NCBI GenBank assembly: GCA_018257865.1
Contig: JAEUBA010000034.1
Coordinates: 186,001-250,000 of the forward strand
Direction: 5' to 3'
Length of the DNA stretch: 64,000 bases
Source: Stereocaulon alpinum
Taxonomy: Eukaryota; Ascomycota; Lecanoromycetes; Lecanorales; Stereocaulaceae
Below the pieces are notes generated by a model. The model did not search any database and was not told where the DNA came from. It saw nothing but the letters and a program-made list of their open reading frames with translations. Shown here one piece after another: positions 35,801-46,600 of this stretch (within the stretch, counting starts at the first letter, position 1; every line of letters starts with the position of its first letter). Both the position numbers and the translations under genes were made by a program.

Positions 35801-36748
35801 AAATGTAGATGCTTTAGTAGAGCTAAGCAACGTGGACATCGCCTTGCGGTCCCCTGTCTGAGCAGACGAGCTCATCTCTTCTTTCTCCGTAACGCCTTGC
35901 TGTTGCAAATCTACCTCGGAAGCGCTAGGAGGTATTTTTGGGAAATCCTGGGTCTCTGTATATTTGTACGCTGGGAAGGCAAGCTTTTCTCGATGGCGCT
36001 TCTTGTACGATAGCCATTGGCGGCGCTGGGCATTTGCCTTTCCGAGACGTTCAATTAGGATTGGATTATCCGCAGCGTGGGGGTACCTATCGCGAACGTG
36101 TATAATGTCATATTGTGTCTCGTACTTTTGGGCAGTCGAAGATTTGGAAAATTTCTTTCCTCGGGTAGACCTGCGGATGAACATCGAGAGTTTTAACAGA
36201 CTAGTGATTGCCTCCGAAATCGACTGGTAAAGCAGTTCAGATTCCGTTGTAGGCCTAGCAGATTCACCGGACGAGCTGGGTGTCTGCATCTCATCACTAT
36301 CATTGTCTTCATTGCTGCTTTCTTCATCTCCTGAAAATTCCAGCGAAGAAAGGTCATCCGACAATGTCCACGTCTGCTGTATCCTGTTGCCCGACAAGAT
36401 CTGCCATACTGATACCATTAGGCTTCTGTACGCCACAAAGGCTTGTCAGCGATATGGTCACTCACAATCATCTAGACCAAGCAACAGCTGGCTCAAAAGT
36501 CTTAGAACCTCTGCACGGATATCGGCATGTCCAAGCCGATCATCAAGAGAAGCTTTTCCACGTTGCAGAGCGCCAATGTTTTCGACCCAGGTCCTAAACC
36601 TAGCAAGTGCATCTTCGATGGCATCATCGGGTATATGATTCTCCAAGAAATAGCGGTCATCCTCTTGTTGTTTCCGCAGCAGTCGCCTGAATACATCTAG
36701 GCAAAGGGATGCTCTTTCAGCAATCTTAGAGCCTTGATCAGGTTCCAT
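32875..36748 (-). CDS. C2H2 zinc-finger / ankyrin-repeat fungal protein
   Basis: Four exons (36466-36748, 35604-36408, 34425-35541, 32875-34371) give 1233 residues; all three introns are 53-62 nt. Residues 1-94 are helical, of the kind that opens many fungal NLR-like and C2H2 proteins. An acidic linker with ESSNEDNDSDE follows. The zinc-finger block starts with FECPYCFSIVTV and continues across the splice with SYVCTQDHC and WVCSICDNPS, each followed by His residues; similar blocks are often labelled 'oxidoreductase acuF-like C2H2'. Residues about 760-1215 form around ten ankyrin repeats (TPLMLAASNGHHEALQALL type). No NACHT P-loop lies between them. The ankyrins suggest protein binding; role unknown. 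Start is the ATG at 36748, since the longer frame begins with TTG. Confidence 0.8.
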
Positions 36749-37485
36749 AGACGATGTAGAAAGCCAATGTTCGGGAGCTCTGTCTCGGAGACAACGCAAG
36801 GCTGATGTTGAATCTCGACCCAGTCCACATCAAAAGCCTCTCCGTCATGGTCAACAACCTGTAGAAATTCCTGAGATGTTGAACTTCATGGAAACAATAG
36901 TCGCTAGCTGATCAGCGAGCAAGTATGAGTTTCGAGCTTTAGGACGACCTTGTGCCATGTGTGTGACGGATAGATCGTTTCTATCTACGCCACTGTAACG
37001 CCTCTATGCAGCCCCTCATCATTGCACGGACATTAAACAGGTTCTGCTGATAAGAAAAGAAACGATTCAGAAGAAAAGTGGGGCCGAGCGGGGCACAGTC
37101 GTCCCCGGCTCCTATCACAACACATCTGTTACTTCCTTGAGCTTAGTAAGATGCGGGAAGCTGCAGATATAGGAGGGTCTAGATATTAAACAACGAACTC
37201 TAGCCGCGTGACTTACCAAGGAAGACATGCCACGCGGACATGTGCAGTTCCACACCGTTTGTCTGAGGCTGAGATTTGTGCATGGGCGCGTCCCTCCCAT
37301 CCAGCGAAGGGAAGTTACCATGCTTCAACTGCGCTGTCGGCGCCGTCCTGACGAATGTATATATATTCCATCACGGGAATGCAACACCAACGCTCAATCA
37401 CTCCCTTGAAGAGCCGCAACCGAAAACATAACATGGCAGCCTGAGGCAACGGTCACCGAAACAATAGCCCTAGACATCAAGATCA
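36749..37485. promoter_or_regulatory. divergent promoter of C2H2-ankyrin and DUF7580 genes
   Basis: 737 bp between divergent starts. A TATATATAT run at about 37358-37366 sits roughly 120 bp before the DUF7580 ATG and could be its TATA element. It lies within a near-palindrome, GAATGTATATATATTC. No coding frame is supported. Confidence 0.4.
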
Positions 37486-39362
37486 ATGCTTACAGGCATC
37501 GAGATCGCAGGAGTCATCCTTGCCACCTTTCCCTTAATCATCAGTGGACTGGAGCATTACGAGCAAGGCTTCCAACCCATCAAAGAATGGATTCGGTTCA
37601 GAGGAGAGTTCGCCGCGTTCTTGAATTCACTAGTGAGGCAGAAGATCTTCTTTCGACAGAACATTGAAGAGCTGCTTTCGCCCATCATCTCATCGGAGTA
37701 CGAGATGTCGCTCCTGCTTGATAACCCTGGTGGAGATGCCTGGGGCGATCAGGGATTGAACGAGCAGCTGCGAAGGCGACTGCCTGGAAAATATGAATAC
37801 GAATGTTACACAACGACGGTCTCATACATACTGGAGACACTTGAGCAACTCAAAAGCAAGCTGAAGATAGCAGATAACAAGGTAAGCTGTGACTACCTGC
37901 TATACTTTGCTAGGCTGACGTCTGTGTAAAGCCTCTCTGGATTTCACAGGCTTCAAGCACTGGAAGACTGAAACTAGAATATGAGATGAAGCGCGTCACC
38001 TACACCTTAAGTCGCAAACGACGAGAGAAACTCATGGATCATCTGGAAAAATACAACGCCGAAATACAAACGTTGCTGGGAAATAGTTCGAAGCTTGAGC
38101 CAATGCGCAAGAAGCGAAAGTCACCAGTCACGAAGTACTTTCATCAGATCCGCAGCCAGGCACACAGTCTTCATACTGCATTGAATCGAGCATGGCAATG
38201 CAAAGACTCAAGTGCGCATTCAGCCAGGTTACTCCTGGAGAAGAGAGTAAAGTCCGCCGAAGATGGCGGTGCAGAGATCGAGGATCATATGACTATCAAA
38301 TTCAACATCTTCTTTTGCCACGAACCGGAGCAATGGGCGAGTACCTCCACACTTGTTTCGTCCCCATCGGATTGGTGTGCTGCTGAGATCAAGATGATGG
38401 ATGTTAAAGAGGATGTCGAACGGCAATGCTCCGAGTCCGCCAACCTGGGAAGCAGGCCCTCACTATTCACGACTTCGAGTCAACGACAGAGCGGTACCAG
38501 CTCTCGTGGCTCAAACGCATCTGATACTGGGGGTCGAAGGGTAACATTCGCAGGCAGTGACGCACCATCTACAACGTTCTCTCTCACTGACGACGCACCA
38601 GAGATCAGCGATCTTTGTTCTATCTTGCAAAGGCGCATGTCCCATCAGAACCCCATAGGATACCTGAAAGATCCCCATGAAAGGCGCCATAGTCTACATC
38701 TTGTCGACAACCCGCAGCCACCTTTCTCAAAAATGCAAGGAGTCGTCAGTCTCCATGAACTCATCGGGAGGGGAACGGCAGCCAACAGGAAAGCGCTACT
38801 GCCCCGCAGAAGACGGTTGGCTATCGCAGTAATCTTAGCTAATTCCATGCTCCAACTTCACACCGGCCCCTGGCTTCCTGAGGCATGGGGCAAGAAAGAC
38901 ATACACTTTCTGCAGGGCCGCGACGGCTATATACATACCGAACATCCCTTCCTCGAAGGTGTGTTCGATGCAAATGAGACAGCTGGGACGGACTCAGGAG
39001 ACGTACGACTTGGAAAAGCTACAACCCGAGCTTGCAGCTCTTCTCTCCTATCATTGGGCATTCTCATACTCGAGCTGTGGTTCAATGAGACGATCGAATC
39101 GCAGCCATTCCGGAACAGATTTCAGGGACCCGATGGCAACGATAACGAATATACAAACTTCAATACCGCACAGAAATGGCAAGAGCAGGCCATGGAAGAG
39201 GCGGGCTTAGACTTACACAACCCCACAAGGCGATGCATTTACTGTGCGTTCGGCGCTGTGAGCCAGGACCTCGAAGATGAAGAGTTGAGACGAGCGGTGT
39301 ACTCCGAAGTTGTACAACCTCTGGAGGCGCTTCTAGGCCGATTTGGGGGAAGGTCATCGTAA
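37486..39362 (+). CDS. DUF7580 protein with HeLo-like N-terminus
   Basis: Exons 37486-37881 and 37950-39362 (68-nt intron GTAAGC...ACAG) give 602 residues. The opening GIEIAGVILATFPLIISGLEH is the membrane-helix-like start shared by DUF7580 proteins and resembles HeLo/HeLo-like domains of fungal incompatibility proteins. A helical region to about residue 300 follows, then a Ser/Thr-rich linker. The C-terminal part, with RRRRLAIAVILANSMLQLHTG, LGILILELWFNETIE and a final AVYSEVVQPLEALLGRF, is the DUF7580 block, which looks like a kinase-fold remnant without catalytic residues. No biochemical function is established. Such genes are expanded and variable in moulds. It stands head-to-head with the C2H2-ankyrin gene. 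Confidence 0.8.
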
Positions 39363-39847
39363 TGGACTGGGATGTAAAAGAGGCCTCTGACGACGCATAT
39401 TCGCTTGAGTCGGGTTAAAGTTCACAGTAATAAGGTTCACGGAGGGAGCCAGGTCGTAGTCGCAAGCGGTGTCTACTAGCGTTAATGGCGTTACATATTC
39501 AGCTCGTTTCCTCAAACTGCCATCAAAACACAGTTCAGCACGGTAAATGCCTTGTATAGATCAATACCAATGCTGCTGTGTGAATTGTGTGGTGCTTTGG
39601 GGGATTCAGGCGGAAACAGCTAGGCTCAGATAGGGCAATAGTGTTGCTATGGACACCTCGGCCATTCCCTGTCAATGCAAGTTTCCTGCACGTCGTCATC
39701 GGTGCGACACACTGTCGTTCCACATCGCAGGACTGACTTTTACCAACAACATACTATCATATATGTACGTATACATATACAGTCAACCTCCTCACGTAGT
39801 CTGTTCCCCCTTCTTGTTTAATACCTTGACTTCCTACCACTGTCGAG
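39363..39847. promoter_or_regulatory. intergenic upstream of amidase
   Basis: 485 bp. ATATATGTACGTATACATATAC at about 39757-39780 is an A/T-rich, partly palindromic element about 70-90 bp before the amidase start and may be a core promoter. No gene seen. Confidence 0.35.
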
Positions 39848-42292
39848 ATGCAGATCTTCCAAGAGTCCTGGCAGACTAGGGCCAAAGCCAAAGTAGCAAG
39901 CATGGAGTCCAAGATCCATAAGGACTGGAGGTTGGAGAAGGCTGAGCTTGATGAAGCCAAGAAGCAGCGAAATCTTACCGGTCCATTCATCGAAAGATTC
40001 CTCGGCAATAGCGAGGTGGAAATTGTTCGAAACGACAGTGTTCAACTGGTCGAGAAGATCAAGTCTCAGCATTATACAGCTGTAGAGGTGGCCAAGGCAT
40101 ACTGTCATACTGCAGCAATTGCTCAGCAAATTGTCAGTAAAGCTTTGTTAGCGATACTGCTCCAGCTGGCCTTGCTTCCATCCGTTGGCAGGTGTACTCA
40201 GCCTAACCAAGATTCATCTTAGAACAATTGCCTTCACGAGATCATGTTTGACACAGCATTGCGCACTGCTGAAGGCTTGGACAAGTACTTCAAGGACAAC
40301 GGTAGAGTGAAGGGTCCATTGCATGGCTTGCCAATCAGCTTGAAAGATCAGTTTCATGTCGAGGGTTACGATACGACAATGGGCTACGTGGGATGGATTG
40401 GGACTTACGAAGGGGACAAAGATTCGGCCAAAGTGAACAACGTCAACAGCCAGGTCGTCAAAGAATTACTTTCACTGGGAGCTGTTCTCTATTGTAAAGT
40501 GAGCATTCAGCAGGATCTTTGTCATACCACAAAAGCTGACGTTGACTCCATAGACTAGTCTGCCCCAGACCCTTTTGGTACGTTGGATATTTCCACTTCA
40601 ATCGAAAGTCATCATCTTCACGGACTATGTCCATCGATTGATCTCTGGGGTTTCAGCTCGGCGAGACGATCAACAATGTCATCGGTACAACATTGAATCC
40701 GGTGAACCAACTGCTCTCCTGCGGAGGTTCTTCAGGGGGTGTGTACTCAAGATCTTCTTCGGCATCACAGCTGCTCTTTTGGAACTGATGCTTAGCACAG
40801 GAGAAGGAGCACTTCAAGCTTTGAGGGGTAGTTCTGTGGGTCTAGGGACTGATATCGGTCAGCAAGGGATGGAGCTCTGCGGTAACATCGAGAACTAATT
40901 TGGTAAACAGGCGGTTCCGTGCGAATTCCAGCAGGTTTCTGCGGAACATACTCTATAAAGCCTACTCACGACCGACTTTCATACCGAGACGTAGCTAACA
41001 CGGTAATCCGATAGTGGCATCCGAATCTTTCTGGGGTGTGCTGACACTTCTGTCCTGATTCAGAATCCGGGTCAGGACACTTACGCATCATCAGTTGGAG
41101 TAATGGGTACGACGATAGATGCGGTGAAGCTTGTAATGACTTCGATCCTCTCAACCCAGCCGTGGATCCGCGACCCGGCGGTTGTCACCATGCCGTGGAA
41201 CAGTGACGTGGAGAAGTCTACTCTTGCAAGAGCATCAGCAGATGGGGCGGCCAACGAAAAGCTTCCGCTGAAACTAGGCGTCTTTTGGTCCGATGGCGTT
41301 GTCGGGCCTCAGCCCCCTATCAAAAGAGGCTTACGCCTAGTTCACGATGTCCTTAAAAGTATGGGTCACAGGGTAAGATAAAGCTAGGCCGTATTTGGAT
41401 CGAGAAAGACACGCGCTGACTTCAGACCCCTTTAGGTTGTCGACTGGAACCCCCCCTCACAAGACACTGCTAAACGGATTCACGTATGTCCTGCTTGCTA
41501 CCGGGAATGCTCTTTGTAACGAAAGCTGCTCATTCTAGCTTGCTTTTCTCAAAGCCGACGGTGCCCACGACATTCACCAGCAGCTCGACCTCTCTGGAGA
41601 ACCTCTTGTTCCTCCCCTTCGGAAGAGTTTTCAGCTGCGTGATCCAATTTCTCTGCTCGAATACCAGGATTTGACCATTCAGGGCAAAGCGTATAATGCA
41701 GCCTACTCTGACTATTGGAACTCCAGTGCCGATGATGATGGTTGAGTTTTCCACTCGTTGGATCAGTCCACTTTGACACTGACCAGTGCTCTAAGGCCAA
41801 ATAGTAGACGCTGTCATCATGCCGGTGGCACCTCATGCAGCTGTTATACCGGGAAAATTTTATCACACAGGTACGCCATGATTTTCCGATGAGAGCCTTA
41901 AATTCGTCGTTTCGAGGCTTGGACGCTGAGAAGAAGACTGTAATAGCGTATACGGAATGCATAAACTTGATGGACTATAGCGTTGCTGTTATACCTGTCA
42001 CCGAAGCCGACAAGTCAATTGATCTGTTCGATGACCACTACCAACCCTTGAACGCAGACGATCGCAAGAATTGGCAAGCTTGTAAGTTGGACCCCAATCG
42101 AACCTGGAATCTTCATTCTGAGTTGCTGACAAAGAGCATCAAGACGACCCTGATGTCTACCACGGTGCACCTGTAGGTCTACGAGTCGTCGCTCGCAAGC
42201 ACGAGGAAGAGAAGGTTTGGGCTTTGGCAAAGATCGTAGATACCGCACTGAAGACAGCAGGGTACAAGATCACAAAGTATGGTCATAATTAG
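39848..42292 (+). CDS. amidase-signature hydrolase (FAAH/general amidase type)
   Basis: Twelve exons: 39848-40132, 40223-40498, 40554-40577, 40657-40738, 40801-40857, 40911-41002, 41064-41372, 41436-41483, 41539-41740, 41796-41870, 41947-42081, 42144-42292. They total 577 residues with an intact frame. The catalytic Ser-cisSer-Lys triad is visible: Lys136 in GLPISLKDQF, Ser220 in CGGSSGGEGA and nucleophile Ser244 in GTDIGGSVRIPAGFCG. The 24-residue spacing of the two serines equals that in mammalian FAAH. These enzymes hydrolyse amide bonds of small amides or fatty amides; the substrate here is unknown. No signal peptide; probably cytosolic. Exon 3 encodes only eight residues, and two introns end in AAG rather than the usual YAG. 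The coding sequence looks broken until it is spliced. Confidence 0.85.
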
Positions 42293-42592
42293 CGTCGGTT
42301 CTCAGGTGAAAAAGCGGTGCATCGAAGCTTCAGATGATTGCGAACAAGGATATAGCAATCATTATATGCCCAGCGTATTGCCGAGTAGATTCCTTATACA
42401 ATTGTTATACACGTCCTGGTTGTCAAGATATCCGTGAACTCGATTGTGAATATTGTTACTGCCCGAACACCGGACATAGTATGCAAGAATCATGCAATGA
42501 CGAGAATCTCTGGAGGAGGATGGATTGAGAGAAAGATGACCAGTTTCTTCTGATGTGGGCTTCGGTGGGGGTGGAGGTGGAGGAGATTTTCA
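42293..42592. terminator. convergent 3' spacer, amidase / TACO1
   Basis: 300 bp between two convergent stop codons, so it should hold both polyadenylation regions. No conserved signal was pinned down. Confidence 0.25.
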
Positions 42593-43549
42593 TTAGATTG
42601 CATTTGTATATACTTCCTGCACACTTGGGGTGTCATGGACCCGTCCTGTCCAAAAGAATCAGACTGCAGCATGTGTGTTGATTGAGAGTGCTTACCGAGA
42701 AATCCAGTCAGGATTTCAGGCGAGGTCACTTCGACCATCATCTCTGCTTTGGGGTCCCAGATAATCTCCAAGCTCTTGAGCCTCATTCCTGATGCCTGGA
42801 CCATGGCACTCGCGACTGCAGTAGTCTGAGATGATTCTGTGAGCAGAACAACCTCTTGGGTGCCATCCTCTGATGCGATGTCAACATCAATGGCACCTGC
42901 TTCTATTGCTTGATCCATTATGTCCACTTCCTCGGTATTTTCGGCCCGTTCAAACACAACCTTGCCCTTCCTCTCGAACAGATGATTTGTGGGTGTTACT
43001 GAACCACCAGCTTCCTTGACTGCAAGACGCACATCCGCAAGAGTTCGTGCTTTGGAGTCCGTTTGACATTCAATGATGACGGCTACTGAAGGCGGAATCA
43101 TTGCTTCGATTGTGACGTTCTCAAGGGGAGCTCCATTCGGTGAAACTCCCTGGCCTCTTGCTATAGCACTCTCGATCGAGGCTTTTGGGAAACCCATTTT
43201 CTTGGCGGTCGTAATGACGGTTGCAAGGCGCGGGTTCATGTTAGGATCTGGTCCATATTCTGGGAAGGTAGTGAGCAACCGAGTATTGACAAAAGCAGTC
43301 TGGGGCATACGCCTGGACACGGATGTAAGCTCTGCTGCCATAGCAGAGCGCTGCTTGGTCACAGATGCCTATGCAGTGTTAATAGAAGGCAACGACTTCC
43401 CTAAGATAGGAGCATACATCTTCTTTGGCTTTGTCATGCTTAATTTTGGACCAGCGACTGTGCCCAGAAGGGAGAGCACTTGAGACCGAGAAGCATCGGC
43501 CTCTCCGAAGCTGGAGAGTGCGGCATACTCGTAGTGCACTCATAGACAT
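42593..43549 (-). CDS. TACO1: mitochondrial TACO1/YebC-family translation factor
   Basis: Three exons (43418-43549, 42696-43368, 42593-42645) give 285 residues. The N-terminus MSMSALRVCRTLQLRRGRC is a classic Arg/Ser mitochondrial presequence. Then SGHSRWSKIKHDKAKED, completed by the splice into ASVTKQRSAMAAEL, is the YebC signature. Later blocks are NPRLATVITTAKKMGFPKAS and TNHLFERKG. The last 17 codons need a further splice, which restores the family ending PSVQEVYTNAI. TACO1 and its fungal homologue Dpc29 assist translation in mitochondria, in human chiefly of COX1. Without the two introns the gene would lose its targeting peptide and tail. Confidence 0.88.
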
Positions 43550-43688
43550 GAATCTACCTGTCGAGAAGAAAAATAATTATGTGCACGTTAATTGTATCGT
43601 ATTCGTATTCAGCCTTACAGTCTCAATCTCAGAAACGACGGGCAGAGAGCTCGAAGTTCACAAGATTTACTTACAGACCACATAACTG
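43550..43688. promoter_or_regulatory. compact divergent promoter, TACO1 / LAA1
   Basis: Only 139 bp separate the two start codons, so both promoters must overlap. The sequence is A/T-rich around ATTATGTGCACGTTAATTG. Function is inferred from position. Confidence 0.4.
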
Positions 43689-46600
43689 ATGTCAAATTCC
43701 CAGAATGGTGTGCCAGTCACAAATGGTAATGGGCCAGAGAAGGAGCCGAACAAGGGGAGTTTGCCCACCAAACTTCGACTCGACGTGCCCAAGCTGCACT
43801 CCTTACCCTCGGAGCAGCAGGATTTGTACCTCTTCACATACTCGGTCGACCTTGAGGGCTACGTGAGCTCATTGGCGTACGATGATCTATGTGCTAAGCA
43901 GTCAGATCTAACTAAAGAGCTTCTACAAATAATAGGGCTTTCATCGCCAGCACCCTCGAAGGCAATCCGAAACAATGTCGGCCGGAGCTACGCCTGCATC
44001 CTAGGTAAAGGCAATAGGAGGTCTCTTTTCGAGTCTCTCAACCAATTTTCAGCAATCATCAATGCTGGTAAAGGAGAGAAAGAGCTACAGAACAAGCATG
44101 CGGCCGTCCATTGCCTGGGCGAGATCTACAAGGCCGCTGGAGACAGTGCTATCAATATTTCCAGCCTTGTTTGCTCAAGCTTGCTTCGCCTATTGAAGCC
44201 GGCACAAAACCACGCTGGTCTGAGGGCGGCTATCTTCAGAGCTCTCGGAAAAGTCGTAGGGGCTATCCAAGGATCGATTGAGGAATCAGTGGCACGTGAC
44301 ATATGGAAAAGTGGAAGGTCCGCGATTGCAGGGGACAAGGCAGACTTAGTACAAGCACGAGCGTGCGGTTGTTTGGAGCAGCTAATCATTGGTACTACGT
44401 ACTTCGACACCGTCAACGACTTTGAGAACTTGAAGACTGCGATCTGGAAAGCATGCGAGACTTCTACACCCGCTACTCGGCATGCAGCCGCATCATGCTT
44501 GGCTTCAGCGCTTGTCAAGTCCTACGCGGAGAGCACACCCTCAAAGTCGACCCCGAAAGTGAAGAAGGCAAAGAAGCCGAACAGAAATCAGGTTCTTGAG
44601 GAGGGTGACGAAGATGTTTTGTCAAGGCCTGGCTCACCTTCGACGAAGAAAACTATTGCAAAGCTGGAACTTTCTCTCCTAGACATCTTCAGGCAGCTAT
44701 CTTCTCAATATCACCGTTCAAGTAGCAGCAATAAATTACGGGCCGCCATTGTGCACTGCTACATTAAGGTGCTAAAAGGCATGGAAGTCTCCGTCGTTGA
44801 GACGAACTACGGACGTATCGCGGATCACCTTCTCTCAGAGCTCCTAAGCAATTCATCAGTCACTCACGATCGCTACCGGTTGCTATTGACTCGAAGATAT
44901 GTGCAAAAAATTCTGACTGATTGCATTGGCTTGAGTGTCCTGGGCGAGACAGGACGGATAAACGCTGCCAGAATCTTGATTAACACTGTACTAAAGAACT
45001 ATCCTCAAGTACTCAAGGAAGTACCGGAACCTTCGAAGCACTCTCTGATTGGAGCACTGGATGCACTGGCTTCAATCATAAAATCACTCGGATCCGCTTT
45101 CGTATCTCTGGGTGATGGCTGTCGAGAAGCACTCGTTCAGGTTCTGCAACATCCAAGCTACTCTGTGCAGATACACGCTTCTTACTGTCTCCGTGCGTTT
45201 GTTCTAGCATGCCCGCAGCAACTCCTCTCATGCGCATCCATTTGCATGAACAGTGTAATCAGAGAGCTAGGGGTACTGAATCATGGCGGCCGATCGCCTC
45301 GTCGTTGCATCGGATACGCCAATGGGCTTGCCGCTGTTCTCAGCATCTCGCCATCGCAGCCACTTTATAGCTCTCTGGAGATAAGCTCGCGGGTGTTGTC
45401 GACTGCGACCGACTTACTCAAGTCGAGTAGTAAAGCCGATCTTCGTGTAGCCGGTACACAAGTACAGGTTGCTTGGATCTTGATCGGCGGTCTTATGGCA
45501 CTAGGGCCAAATTTCATCAAGATCCACTTGTCACAGTTTCTATTACTGTGGCGGAATGCTCTGCCAAAACCGTTGACAAGAGAGAACACGGCGCAGCGGC
45601 AATCTTCGGAAATATCTTACCTCACTCATGTACGGGAATGCGCTCTTGGATCCATACTCTCGTTTCTCGAGTTCAACAACAGGCTCATCACGACCGATGT
45701 TGCAAAGCGAGTCGCAACCATGCTACAGAACACTGTGGAGTATCTGGACAACCTGCCGAGGAAGAAACAAATCGATGAAGCATCCCAAAAGCTTTTCTCC
45801 TCACTTAAGCTGCAGGACATGGTCCTCATGGTCCGGCGAAGGGTTCTTCAATGTTATTCAAGGCTGATCAGCTTCAGCCCACATGCTAGTGGGGAGATCC
45901 TCACGCAGTCCAACCTTCTTACGTTTGCCGTGACCTTATTCGCAGACCCTGACAGTTACGCACCTGGCACTCTAGGCTCGTCTATCGTAAATACTGCGGG
46001 CACATTTGAAAGCATCTGGGATGTTGCCGATAATTCAGCTTTCGGTATCACCGGACTAGTTTGTGGATCAGTCATCAAATCCCTGCCCGGCGAGCAAAGT
46101 ACTGAAGGACAAATTCGCCGGAACTACCCTATGAATGGGTTCGCCGAGATTGATGAAGCAGTACGATCCCCTCATGCTCTACAAGGTCTGCTTGCTGATT
46201 TTACCAGCTGACAAGTCCCATATGTGGAGCACAAGAGCACGATTCCGTATGTCTCTATACAGGGGATCACGAGAGCGCAATTGATTTACCAGATCCGCCA
46301 GCAACAGAGGTTGTCAACTCTGCGATTGTCCTCTTCGCTACCGCGCTCCCACTGCAGAGTTCGAGGATTCAGGAAGGAGTACTTGAGCAGCTGGCTACCT
46401 GCCTTTCCTCCACCAATCTACAGAGAGACCCTGGGAGAAGAGCGGCAATTGCTGTGAATGCTGCTATGGCGCTTTTGAGTTTGCTCAAGGTGGCTGTTGG
46501 TGAGACGATTGCGGAACATGGAGACCTCAGGCATTCTACAGTCGAAAGATCAATAGAAGAAACTCTACGAGTGAGTCAAACACAACCTTCCTTCTGGAGG

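Noticed and set aside
46213..46215. Stop-codon readthrough in LAA1 (TGA followed by C)
   Set aside because: TGA-C is a leaky context, but the reading frame also changes just downstream, which readthrough cannot fix; an intron explains both.
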